Of a DNA stretch of 64,000 bases, positions 52,037 through 62,100 are shown one piece after another (position 1 is the stretch's first letter; the number at the start of each line of letters is the position of its first letter). The DNA lies in assembly GCA_965226925.1 (NCBI GenBank), contig CBDDEN010000006.1, positions 186,001 to 250,000 of the forward strand. Reading direction: 5' to 3'. The notes below the pieces were generated by a model. The model saw nothing but the letters and a program-made list of their open reading frames with translations. It did not search any database and was not told the DNA's origin. The stretch comes from CBDDCX01 sp965226925. Lineage in GTDB: Bacteria > Gemmatimonadota > Gemmatimonadetes > Longimicrobiales > Gaopeijiaceae. The translations under genes and the position numbers were made by a program.

Positions 52037-55000
52037 ATGCTAGATCGTCTGATTCGTTGGTCTATCGAGAATCGCCTCTTCGTGCTGGTCGCCGCGGCCC
52101 TCCTCCTGGTCGCCGGAACCATCACCGCCGTGCGCATGCCGGTCGACGTCTTCCCGGATCTGACGGCACCCACCGTCACGATCCTGACCGAGGCCCACGG
52201 CATGGCGCCCGAGGAAGTGGAGACGCTCGTCACTTTCCCGGTCGAGACAGCGGTAAACGGCGCCACGGGCGTACGCCGGGTCCGCTCCGCCACCTCGCAG
52301 GGGATCAGCATCGTCTGGGTGGAGTTCGATTGGGGCACCGACATCTTCCGGGCCCGCCAGATCGTAAACGAGAAGCTGCAGTTGGTGTCAGCGAGCCTCC
52401 CCGAGGGCGTGGGGACCCCCACGTTGGCCCCGATCTCGTCCATCATGGGCGAGATCATGCTCATCGCCGTGACGGGAGACGCCTCGGTGTCGCCCATGGA
52501 AATGCGCTCCGTGGCGGATTGGACGATCCGCCGACGTCTACTGGCGGTTCCGGGAGTGGCCCAGGTCGTGCCGCTCGGGGGTGAGGTCAGGCAGTACCAG
52601 ATTCTGGTCGATCCGATTCGGTTAGAGGCCTTCGATGTCACGCTTGAAGGCGTGTTGCGGGCCGCGGCGGGTTCCAACGTCAACGCTTCCGGTGGGGTGT
52701 TCATGGACCGGGGCCAGGAATATCTGATCCGTGCAACCGGGCGCGTGCAGAACCTGGACGACATCTCACAGACGGTGCTGGCCGTCCGCGAGGGCACGCC
52801 CGTAACCATCGGGGACGTGGCCGAGGTCACGGTCGGGCCAGGCACCCGTCTTGGCGAGGGATCGGCCAACGCCAACCGGGCCGTCATCCTCACGGTTCAG
52901 AAGCAACCGAACACGAACACCCTGGAGCTCACGGCCAGGATCGACCTGGAGCTGGCCGACATCGACGAGAGTCTCCCCGCCGGAATGGTGATCAATCGGG
53001 GCATCTTCCGGCAATCCGACTTCATCGCCACGGCCGTGGACAACGTCATGAGGGCGCTCCGCGACGGAGCGTTCCTGGTGATCCTCATTCTGTTCGTGTT
53101 CCTGTGGAGCTTCCGCACGACGTTCATCTCCGTAATCGCCATCCCGCTCTCGCTGATCACCGCGGTGTTCGTGCTGAAGGTCCTGGATATCACCATCAAC
53201 ACGATGACCTTGGGCGGCATGGCCATCGCGATCGGGGCACTCGTCGACGATGCGGTCATCGTGGTGGAGAACGTGTTCAGACGTCTGAGACAGAACCGCC
53301 AGTTGCCAAGCGAGGAGCGAAAATCGGTCAACACCGTGGTCTTCGATGCGGCAAACGAAATTCTGACCAGCATCGTCATCGCGACGCTGATCATCATCGT
53401 GGTGTTCGTGCCGATCCTGTTCCTCTCGGGAATCGAAGGCCGCATGCTGCGGCCCCTCGGATTGGCCTACATCGTCTCGATCCTCGCATCTCTGGTCGTG
53501 GCACTCACCGTCACGCCGGCTCTGTCCGCCTACCTCCTGCCTCGCTCGAAGGCCGTCGAGCGGGATGAGGAGACCTGGATCGTCCGTCGACTCAAGCGGG
53601 GCTACGCCGCCACGTTGGACCCCGTACTTCGGCATCCGGGGCTGGTAATGATGTCGGCCGGCGCGCTCGTGATCGCCTCCCTGGCGGTATTTCCGTTCCT
53701 GGGGCGCTCTTTCCTGCCGGAATTTCAGGAGGGCTCACTGGTGATCAGTGCCCTCACCATTCCCGGCACGTCGCTCGACGAATCCGACGCGCTGGGGCGC
53801 CGGATCGAGCGTATTCTCCTGAATCACCCCGCCGTCGTGGAGACCGCCCGGCGCACCGGTCGTGCCGAACTCGACGAGCACGCGCAGGGGGTCAACGCCG
53901 CCGAGATCGATGCGCGCCTCGACCTGACTCGATTCGAGTACGACGTGATCCTGGAGGAACTCCGCGCAGATTTGGCCTCCGTGCCGGGCACGCAGATAAC
54001 GATCGGCCAACCCATCGGCCACCGGATCGACCACATGCTGTCGGGCACGCGGGCCAGCATCGCCGTGAAGATCTTCGGACCGGACCTATACGAGCTGCGG
54101 AGGCTGGCCAGGGAGGTCGAGACCCTAGCCGGTGAAGTCGAGGGCACGGTGGACGTTGCCATGGAGCAGCAGGCAGACGTCCCCCAGGTCCGTGTGGAGA
54201 TGAACCGACTGGCCATGGCGCGCTTCGGCGTCACACCCGCGCACCTGGCTGAAGCCATCGACGTCGCATTCGCCGGCGAGGTCGTGTCGCAGGTCCTCGA
54301 GGAACGACGTGCGTTCGATCTCGTGGTCCGCTTTGCGCCAGAGTACCGGGGGAGCCTCGAGGCCGTGCGCGACGCGCGAGTCAACACGCCTGTCGGATCG
54401 TCCGTCGCGTTGAAGACGCTGGCCGACGTCCGCTTCGACCTGGGCCCCAACGCCATCTCCCGCGAGGACGTGCAGCGGAAGATTGTGGTGCAGTCGAACG
54501 TGGCCGGCCGTGACGTGGGAAGCGTCGTGGAAGATATTCGCCAGCGAGTGCGATCGGAGGTCGCTCTGCCAGCCGGGTACCACGTCGAATACGGCGGTCA
54601 GTTCGAGGCCGCGGGCGCGGCCACCCAGACCATCGGTCTCATGAGCCTGCTCTCATTGGTCGCCATCTTCCTGCTCCTGTTCGTCGAGTTCGGCGCCATA
54701 AGGCAGGTCCTCCTCGTCATGGTGAATCTGCCGCTGGCCCTGGTGGGTGGTGTGCTCGCCGTATGGCTCACCGACGGCGTGCTCAACGTCGCGACGCTGG
54801 TGGGCTTCATCACCCTCTTCGGAATCGCCATCCGCAATGGGATCCTCATGGTGAGCCACTACAATCATCTGCTCGAGCAGGGTGTGGTGCTTCGCCAAGC
54901 AGTGATTCAGGGATCGATGGAACGGCTGAGCCCGATCATGATGACGGCTTTGACTGCAGGACTCGCCCTCCTGCCTCTGGCGCTGTCGGGAGGCGAGCCC

Positions 55001-55129
55001 GGAAACGAGATCCAGAGTCCGATGGCGATCGTGGTGCTCGGCGGCATCCTCACATCACTGGCCCTGAACATGGTGGTCGTGCCCGTGTTGTTTCTCCGGT
55101 ATGGAAAGGTGGAAACACGAGGTCGATGA
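52037..55129 (+). CDS. Heavy-metal RND efflux pump (CusA/CzcA family)
   Basis: The 1030-aa protein has the RND fold with two sets of six membrane helices and large periplasmic loops. The N-terminus (MLDRLIRWSIENRLFVLVAA, PVDVFPDLTAPTVTILTE) and helix 4 motif GGMAIAIGALVDDAVIVVEN are those of the heavy-metal HME group. The proton motive force drives metal out through the adaptor and channel encoded upstream. Whether copper/silver or zinc/cobalt/cadmium is the substrate cannot be decided from the residues I can see. The start at ATG 52037 is 10 bases after the adaptor stop; the upstream extension of the frame is a shadow. Confidence 0.93.
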   Translation: MLDRLIRWSIENRLFVLVAAALLLVAGTITAVRMPVDVFPDLTAPTVTILTEAHGMAPEEVETLVTFPVETAVNGATGVRRVRSATSQGISIVWVEFDWGTDIFRARQIVNEKLQLVSASLPEGVGTPTLAPISSIMGEIMLIAVTGDASVSPMEMRSVADWTIRRRLLAVPGVAQVVPLGGEVRQYQILVDPIRLEAFDVTLEGVLRAAAGSNVNASGGVFMDRGQEYLIRATGRVQNLDDISQTVLAVREGTPVTIGDVAEVTVGPGTRLGEGSANANRAVILTVQKQPNTNTLELTARIDLELADIDESLPAGMVINRGIFRQSDFIATAVDNVMRALRDGAFLVILILFVFLWSFRTTFISVIAIPLSLITAVFVLKVLDITINTMTLGGMAIAIGALVDDAVIVVENVFRRLRQNRQLPSEERKSVNTVVFDAANEILTSIVIATLIIIVVFVPILFLSGIEGRMLRPLGLAYIVSILASLVVALTVTPALSAYLLPRSKAVERDEETWIVRRLKRGYAATLDPVLRHPGLVMMSAGALVIASLAVFPFLGRSFLPEFQEGSLVISALTIPGTSLDESDALGRRIERILLNHPAVVETARRTGRAELDEHAQGVNAAEIDARLDLTRFEYDVILEELRADLASVPGTQITIGQPIGHRIDHMLSGTRASIAVKIFGPDLYELRRLAREVETLAGEVEGTVDVAMEQQADVPQVRVEMNRLAMARFGVTPAHLAEAIDVAFAGEVVSQVLEERRAFDLVVRFAPEYRGSLEAVRDARVNTPVGSSVALKTLADVRFDLGPNAISREDVQRKIVVQSNVAGRDVGSVVEDIRQRVRSEVALPAGYHVEYGGQFEAAGAATQTIGLMSLLSLVAIFLLLFVEFGAIRQVLLVMVNLPLALVGGVLAVWLTDGVLNVATLVGFITLFGIAIRNGILMVSHYNHLLEQGVVLRQAVIQGSMERLSPIMMTALTAGLALLPLALSGGEPGNEIQSPMAIVVLGGILTSLALNMVVVPVLFLRYGKVETRGR

Positions 55130-55132
55130 GGG

Positions 55133-55378
55133 TTATCCGAACTGCGTCTCCAACCGATCGAAGCGTCCTTCCAGACGGTCGATTCGCTCGGCATTCCCTG
55201 TCACGCCCTCGGCCACCCCACGCAGGTCGTGGCTCAACTGTTCTTGGCCCACCTCGAGACGGGTCAGCCGATCACCGTGCTCCTCGTAGATCCGGCCGAT
55301 CATCTCGTAGTTTCGCGTGATCCCCTTTGCGTTCTCTTGGATCAGGGATCTCAGTTCCTGGAATTGCTGTCGGGTCAT
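55133..55378 (-). CDS. Small coiled-coil protein
   Basis: An 81-aa, strongly charged helical protein with heptad-like spacing (FQELRSLIQENAKGITRNYE, MIGRIYEEHGDRLTRLEVGQ, IDRLEGRFDRLETQF). There is no membrane segment or known family; such short proteins often form dimeric coiled coils. It converges with the pump gene, ending 3 bases past that stop. It may be real because codon use and the amphipathic pattern are coherent, but it has no recognised homologue. Confidence 0.5.
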   Translation of the reverse strand: MTRQQFQELRSLIQENAKGITRNYEMIGRIYEEHGDRLTRLEVGQEQLSHDLRGVAEGVTGNAERIDRLEGRFDRLETQFG

Positions 55379-55453
55379 CGGTCCCCGGAGTGCTTGGAGG
55401 CTCAGAAGCGCAATCTACGTATCGGGGTCGAACTGGAACATGTCGGGTTGAGA

Positions 55454-55530
55454 CAGAAAAGAGCCCCCAGATGCGAACACATCTGAGAGCTGAGCGGAGC
55501 CGCTGGGACTCGAACCCACAGGGTAACCCG
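55454..55530 (-). other. tRNA-like 3' end followed by a terminator (possible attachment-site scar)
   Basis: On the minus strand a T-arm-like TGGGTTCGAGTCCCA (complement of 55504-55518) follows a small GGG-TTA-CCC hairpin (complement of 55521-55529) like a variable arm. Then comes GCGGCTCCGC and, after a few bases, a hairpin with stems CAGATG and CATCTG (55468-55485) and a T-run (complement of 55457-55460). No matching 5' acceptor strand or clear anticodon arm is found upstream, so this is not a complete tRNA. Confidence 0.45.
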
Positions 55531-55626
55531 TCGGCCTCTACGGGCGTTCGGCGGCACCTGACTCTCGTTGCGCCGGCGTTCCCCTACGACGATTCTACGC
55601 ATCCGAGATTCAAGGGGAAGTCCTAT

Positions 55627-56354
55627 TTGGCTCGTGCGAATGGAACCATTGGCATTCTCGCGGGCGGCGGTGATGTACCGGGCCTGAATCCGGCCATCCG
55701 TGCCGTCAGGATGCGCGCGCTGAGGGAGGGCTACCGCGTGCTCGGGATTCGTCGCGGATGGCGAGGCCTGGCGGACCTCGTGTGCGACAAGGACGCCGAC
55801 AACTCGGCCTGCGTCGTCGAAATCACCTCCGAGATCGTCCACCGACTACTGCATCGGCTTCAGCACCTGCGTGACCCGAACCATCGAGTTGACCCATCGG
55901 CTGCGCACGTCGGCAGGGTCCCACGAGCGGATTCTGGTCATCGAGGTCTTCGGTCGGTACGCGGGGTTCACGGCGATGCTTCCCACCATGGCCGGAGCCG
56001 CGGACCGGGGCGTAATCCCGGAGTTTCCGGTCGATCCCACCCTGCTTACCGAACTCTTGGTGGGGGACCGGGACCGAAACCCGAGCAACTACTCGGTGGT
56101 CCTGGTGTCCGAGGGCTCCACGATGATGGGGCAGGAGGAGATGGTCTTCTCCACCGATGAGACCGACCAGTTCGGAGAACAGAGTTGGGCTCCTCGTTGC
56201 GGTCCGCGACGGCGTATACTCCTCCGTGCTCCTCGACTTGGTGCTGGAGAAGAAGGTCGTGGACGTGGACCTCTTCTACAACACCGAGCGGCTCAGGCCA
56301 ACGTACCCCACGTTCGTGTCACGGCCGTTGTTCATCATGACGAGTCAGATGTAG
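55627..56354 (+). pseudogene. Decayed phosphofructokinase (PPi- or ATP-type)
   Basis: Pieces of one phosphofructokinase lie in order in different frames: GTIGILAGGGDVPGLNPAIR (nucleotide loop) at the start; DYCIGFSTCVTRTIELTHR, SAGSHERILVIEVFGRYAG in the next; and VAVRDGVYSSVLLDLVLEKK, VDLFYNTERLRPTYPTFVSR ending IMTSQM-stop. The segment that should carry GGDDT and PKTxDND is deleted, as is a stretch before the C-terminal part. Two deletions plus frame changes cannot be a sequencing slip, so it is a pseudogene. The enzyme would have phosphorylated fructose 6-phosphate. Confidence 0.7.
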
Positions 56355-56386
56355 GCCTCCGGACGCGTGAGAGAACTCTCGGTTGC

Positions 56387-59110
56387 CTATCCGAGCACTA
56401 CTTGGACCCGGTGTTCGCGACCGTCATCGGAGAGGGGAACCAGCCCGTCGACTGGAAGCGGGCCTCCGTCGAGACTCAGGCTCGATACTCCTCGACAAAC
56501 GCCGCTCGGATTTTCGACCTCGATCCGATACCGGGTGCTGCCATGGCGGTAGACGATCTCGAAGCGTTTCCATTCCCGAGGAATGCAGGGATCGATGTGG
56601 AGCGCGGGGCCGCGCTTCCGAAATCCGAGGATTGACTCCAAGCCCGCGCGGTATAGCCAGGCCGCGGCCCCGGTGTACCACGACCATCCTCCCCGTCCCA
56701 CGTAGGAGGCCGCGGAGTAGATGTCGGCGGCGACCACGTAGGGCTCCACCTTGTAACGGTAAGCGCTCGCGCGACGACTCGCTTGCTGAATCGGGTCCAG
56801 GAGGTTGAAGAGTGCAAAGCTCGTGTCTCCTTCGCCAAGCTGAGCGAAGGCCATGACCGACCAGGTCGCCGCGTGCGTGTACTGCCCGCCGTTTTCCCGG
56901 ATGCCGGGTGGGTAGCCCTTGATGTATCCGGGATCCATTTGCGTCTTGTCAAAGGGCGGCGAGAGTAGTGGCAGCAGCCGGTCCAATGGACGGACCAGCC
57001 GGCGTGCAACCGAGTCCATAGCCTGGCGCGCACGCCCCTCGTCACCTGCGCCGGAGAGGACCGCCCAAGACTGCGCAATCGAGTCGATCTGGCACTCGTC
57101 GTTCTGAGCCGATCCGAGCGGCGTCCCGTCGTCGAAGAAGGCGCGCTTGTACCACTCCCCGTCCCATGCTTCTTCGTCCAGCGAGGCCGCGAGAGATTCG
57201 GCCGTCCTCCGCCAATGTGCGGCGCGCTTCTGGTCCTCTCGGCGGTCGGCGATCCCGGCAAAATCGCTCAGGTTGACATGGAGAAACCAACCCAGCCACA
57301 CGCTTTCTCCCCGGCCCTCCAGGCCGACACGGTTCATCCCGTCGTTCCAGTCGCCCCCACCCATCAAGGGGAGACCATGGCTACCCACGACGAGGCTACA
57401 GTCCAAAGCTCGCGCACAATGTTCGTAAAGGGTCGCCTGCTCCTCGGAGGCTTTGGGCTCGAAATAGGCCTCGTGCTCGTGCGCCTCGAGGGCTGGCCCC
57501 TCCAGCCAAGGAACCATCTCGTCCAGCACTGCCCAGTCCTCCGTGACCGTGACATAACGAGTCACGACATAAGGCAGCCAGAGGCGGTCGTCGGAGATTC
57601 GCGTCCGGACGCCGCGTCCCGTAGGTGGATGCCACCAGTGCTGGACATCTCCTTCAAAGAACTGTCGGGAAGCGGCCCGGAGGATGTGCTCACGTGCGAT
57701 TTCAGGCCGCGCGACCAACAGAGCCAGGACATCCTGCAGCTGGTCACGGAACCCGTAGGCCCCTCCGGACTGGTAGAGGGCTGAGCGCGACCAGATACGA
57801 CACGCCAACACCTGGTCGAGTAGCCAGCGATTGAGCAGCAGATCCATCGAAGCGGCCGGCGTCTTGACCTGCACCGTGCCGAGCGTGGCGTCCCACTGGT
57901 CCTGGACGCCGCGCAGCAGGGCGTCGGGATCCTTCTCGCGATAACGGCCCACGAGCGTTCGTGCCTGCGCGGGGCTTTCCCCCTGGCCAAGCAGGAACAA
58001 CACCTCAGTTTGTTGCCCCGCCTCGAGCTCGACCTCCGTCTGCAAGGCGGCGCAAGGATCCAAGGTCGCGCCAGTCTTTCCCGACAGCTCGTCGCCGCGT
58101 TCAAGCGATGCGGGGTGATCGAGGCTACCATTGCGCCCGAGGAATTCGAGGCGGTCGCAGGTCCAAGATGTCTGGCTCCCACCGAGATCGGCGAAAGCGA
58201 CCCGACTCGCGAACTCACCGTTCCAAGCGTTCCGCGCGAAGCTGGCCCGGGTCTCAGGATCGATCTCGGTGACGACGTACGGCGCGGCGCCACTGCGCGT
58301 GACCCCCAGCACCCACTCCACATAGGCCGTTACAGCGAGGCGGCGTTTGCTACGAGACTGATTCACCAGCGTCAGGCAGGAGATCTTGACGGGATCGTGT
58401 GGCGGCACGAACTGAACGAGATCCAGTGCGATGCCGTGAGACGTATGCTCGAAACGACTGTAACCCTGGCCGTGCCGGACGACGTATGGCCGGGCATGTT
58501 CGCGGATTGGAAGACATGTCGGTCCCCAGATCAGACCACTATCCAGGTCGCGTACGTAGAAGACTTCGCCCGGAGTGTCGCTGACAGGATCGTTCGACCA
58601 GGGCGTCAGCTTGTTCTCGCGGCTGTTGACGGACCACGTATAGCCGGAGCCCGACTCGGAAACCTGAAAACCGAACGCCTGGTTCGCTACGACGTTGATC
58701 CAGGGAGCGGGTGTCCATTGTTTCTCGCCCAGAACTATGACGTATTCGCGGCCGTCCGGCGTGAATCCTCCCAGGCCGTTGAAGAACTCGAGATCCAGCG
58801 TGGGAGGGGGAACCGGCTTTGCGTCCCCGAGCGGCGGTCGGAGTTGCCGCGGTACTGGTCCAGGCCTCAAGCGTTCCAGCCTGATTACCTGCTCGGACAG
58901 CGTACCCCTACCCGCCAGGATCAACACGCGCGCGGCAGAGCGCAGCAGAAGCAGGTCGTCCGAAGGCAACCGGTCTTCCCGGAGCACAAAGACACTTCCC
59001 CGCTTCCGGTCGCCCTCCGGGCCAACCGCGGACTGACTCGCTCGCACCATGGCTTCGAAGAACTCCTGAAGATCCTTCGCATAGGAGGCACCGCTCGCAT
59101 TGAGGATCAC
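56387..59110 (-). CDS. ndvB: Cyclic beta-1,2-glucan synthase, C-terminal GH94 phosphorylase part
   Basis: This 907-aa segment is a GH94 (cellobiose phosphorylase-like) module: SGYTWSVNSRENKLTPWSND, ALYQSGGAYGFRDQLQDVLA and the catalytic Asp region LMGGGDWNDGMNRVG. In cyclic glucan synthases this domain trims and sets chain length before ring closure. It starts at a GTG overlapping the stop of the upstream part (GTGA), but homology continues in frame upstream of this GTG (ATDLVILNASG), so the two reading frames are most likely one gene broken by a one-base shift. It lies beside the phosphofructokinase relic. Confidence 0.85.
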   Translation of the reverse strand: MILNASGASYAKDLQEFFEAMVRASQSAVGPEGDRKRGSVFVLREDRLPSDDLLLLRSAARVLILAGRGTLSEQVIRLERLRPGPVPRQLRPPLGDAKPVPPPTLDLEFFNGLGGFTPDGREYVIVLGEKQWTPAPWINVVANQAFGFQVSESGSGYTWSVNSRENKLTPWSNDPVSDTPGEVFYVRDLDSGLIWGPTCLPIREHARPYVVRHGQGYSRFEHTSHGIALDLVQFVPPHDPVKISCLTLVNQSRSKRRLAVTAYVEWVLGVTRSGAAPYVVTEIDPETRASFARNAWNGEFASRVAFADLGGSQTSWTCDRLEFLGRNGSLDHPASLERGDELSGKTGATLDPCAALQTEVELEAGQQTEVLFLLGQGESPAQARTLVGRYREKDPDALLRGVQDQWDATLGTVQVKTPAASMDLLLNRWLLDQVLACRIWSRSALYQSGGAYGFRDQLQDVLALLVARPEIAREHILRAASRQFFEGDVQHWWHPPTGRGVRTRISDDRLWLPYVVTRYVTVTEDWAVLDEMVPWLEGPALEAHEHEAYFEPKASEEQATLYEHCARALDCSLVVGSHGLPLMGGGDWNDGMNRVGLEGRGESVWLGWFLHVNLSDFAGIADRREDQKRAAHWRRTAESLAASLDEEAWDGEWYKRAFFDDGTPLGSAQNDECQIDSIAQSWAVLSGAGDEGRARQAMDSVARRLVRPLDRLLPLLSPPFDKTQMDPGYIKGYPPGIRENGGQYTHAATWSVMAFAQLGEGDTSFALFNLLDPIQQASRRASAYRYKVEPYVVAADIYSAASYVGRGGWSWYTGAAAWLYRAGLESILGFRKRGPALHIDPCIPREWKRFEIVYRHGSTRYRIEVENPSGVCRGVSSLSLDGGPLPVDGLVPLSDDGREHRVQVVLG

Positions 59111-62100
59111 CAGATCGGTCGCCTAAGCGGGATCCCCTTCAGAAGCCAGTATTCGTGCGCCCGCAGCAGCTGCCTCGCCACATCCCGCTCTGCCTCTTGC
59201 TCGATGCGCACGACCGCGATCGGGAGATCGCCGGAGATGCCGTAGGCCCAGAGCCCGGAGGCTCCTCGGCGGTTGGCGACCAGATCCCGAGGGACCGTGC
59301 GCAACGTGCGATCGGCGTAGATCATACGATTGGCCAGACGCTGGAATAGATGCGCCTCGTCCTGGGTGATCTGAAGGTGGTGTAGCTGGACTTGCGCATG
59401 CATCCACGCCAGCGAGCTTTCTCGCTCGAACGTGTCCGGCTGGCGGTACTTCTCCGCGACGTCGAGGGCTTCCTCGCGGGAGGGCGCTACGAGCGTGGTG
59501 AACACGAGACGGACCGTCCCGCCCGGCGGAACTGCCACCCGATGCCGAAGACTCACGATCGGATCGAGTATCGTTCCGGCGGTGTTCGTGAGCGGCCTGC
59601 CCTCAGTCACCGAAATCGCTGTCCTTATTCCCCGGCCCCGGCCGAGAAAGCTGGCGCGGTCGCTCTCGTATTCGCACGTGCCGACGACCGCCCCGTCGAC
59701 TGCGGCGAGATGGGCCAGCCACAACGGCGGCTCGGACGCGGAGCGTGGGCGGCGAGTTGCCAGCAGCGTCTGGAGCGCAGGAACGAATTCGGTCTCAATA
59801 AAAAGGTTAGAGAAAGCCGGGTGTGCCTCGTCAGCGGCTTGCGAGGCCAGCACGACCTCCGCATAGGACGTGACATCGATCTCACGATCACGATTCTCAA
59901 GATTGGTCACCGTCAGTTGGCGGAGCTCGGCGTCGTCTTCAGGTGAGACCACGATCTCGAGGGTGATGGACAGCGACCGGTCCCGCTGCACGATCTTGGC
60001 CCGGTCCTCGGCATAGACGACTTCGTACTTGTCCACCTCGGTTCCGTTCGGCTGAAAGCCGGCGGACCAGACATCTCCGGTCTTGGCATCCCGCAAGAAG
60101 AGGTACGTGCCCCAACAGTCGCGCGTCGTATCCTCGCGCCACCTGGTCAGGGCGAGGTCGCGCCATCGGCTGAAGCCGGAGCCCGCCGCCGTGACCATGA
60201 CCACGTACCGACCGTTCGACAGCACATGGGTGCGGGGCGGAATGTCATGGGGTGACTCGAAACGCCGCAGGGTCGGTGGAACCAAGTCGCGGACGTGGGC
60301 GGACACCTCCGTTTCCTCACCCCGGGGCCGCGTCACGGCCACCGAACGCGGCGTGCGTTCCTGCAGTAACAGCTCCGCCGCCTGGACCATGGGATGCGAG
60401 TGGAAGCGTCTCTGGGTGATGCCGCGGTGAACGACGTTCCCCAGGGAGACGATCGTCATCCCCTGGTGGTGGGCCATGTAGGCTCGGACTACGGCTACCC
60501 TCGCCTTCTCAGGGAGCCTCAACGGTGTGAAATCCAACGCCTCATAGAACCCGTAAGCGCCGTCAGCCCCGGCCTTCTCGAGACGAGCGACGTTGTCGAG
60601 GGCGGCCCTGGGATCCACCATGGCGGCAAGCGCGGTGGCGTAGGGGGCCACTACCACGTCCTCGAACAGCCCGCGCTTGAGTCCCAAGCCGGGCACGCCG
60701 AAATCCGAGTACTGATATGTGCGCTCGATGTCGCGCACGTTGTACGCCGACTCGGAGACCCCCCAGGGAACACCTCTCTCCGCGCCATACCGGATCTGGC
60801 GTCCAACCACGAGGCGGCACGTGAGATCCAGCAGGCTGTGGACGGGCTGCTCCATCACGAGAAGCGGCATGAGGTACTCGAACATCGATCCCGACCAGGA
60901 GACGAGCGCCGCCCCACGCCCCACCGGGGTGAGGGACCGTCCGAGCAGGAACCAGTGCCTTGGCAAGATATCTCCCTTGGAGATGGCCACGAAGCTCGCC
61001 AGCCTCGCCTCCGAGGCCAGCAGGTCGTAGCAGCTTGGGTCGAGCGTGTTTTCGGCCACACGGAAGCCGAGCGAGAACAGCTTGCGCGAGGGGTCGAAGA
61101 GGAATCGGAAGTCCATCCCCCAGGCCATCTGCTCCGCCTGCAGCGCCAGGGCAGAGAGGCTGTGCTCGAGCGTGGTCACCCCTGGTCCGGCCGCGTCGGG
61201 ATTCTCGGGCTGGATCAGCTCGAGATCGCGCCCGTGACTCTGGACGGTGTCCCGGACGGCCGTTGCCCAGGCCAGGATCTCTGATAGCTCCCCGTTCTCC
61301 GGAGCCGAAAGTGTGCTGACGATGTCGAGGAGGTTCTCCGCTCGGGCCTCGAGCTCTTTGAACCGTCGCCCCCATTCTGGAGCGGACGTCGGGGGATCCT
61401 CCAGGGCCGCCGACATGACCTGCAAGGCCTCTCGCAACTGAAGCGCCGTGACCGTTTCCGATCGCGGCTTAAACGTGGTGCTCGCCACCGTATCGAGAAC
61501 CGGCTGCAGGGCGTCGCGAATCCCATCCAGGATCTCCGGCTCCAGAAACGGTCGATGTATGAGCTGACGACATCCTTGAGACAGCGCGATGAGGTGCCCA
61601 GCCAGATTCCCACTGTCGACCGTGGAGATGTAGAGGGGATCGAGCGGACGGAGGTCCCTCGTGTCGTACCAGTTGACGAAATGACCGTGGAATCGGCGCA
61701 GGCTCGTCATCGTCTCCAGCGTGGCCTCGAGACGGCTGGCCATATCCAAGATCCCGATCCAGCCGAAGTCATGAGCCGCCATCGTGCCGAGGAGGTATAG
61801 CCCCATGTTCGTCGGTGAGGTGCGGTGGGCTACGACGGGCTCGGGATCTTCCTGGAAGTTATCCGGCGGCAGGAAGTGCTCCTCTTCGTTCACGAATGCC
61901 TCGAAGAAGCGCCAGGTCCGCCTTGCGATGAGACGCAACGAACGTGTCTCGCTCGGCGAGAGGCGGTGTTTCTCTTCGGGCCTCTGGGGAACGCTCAGCC
62001 GCCAGGTGAGGACGGGCGCCAGGCCCCATAGAAGAACCAAGGGTCCCGCGACGGGCCAGGCCTCCGGTTTGAAGATGACGAAGAGAACGCCGGCCCCCGA

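Noticed and set aside
55454..55530. Complete tRNA gene
   Set aside because: The T-arm and terminator are convincing, but there is no pairing 5' acceptor strand, D arm or credible anticodon loop, so only a partial tRNA-like element is supported.
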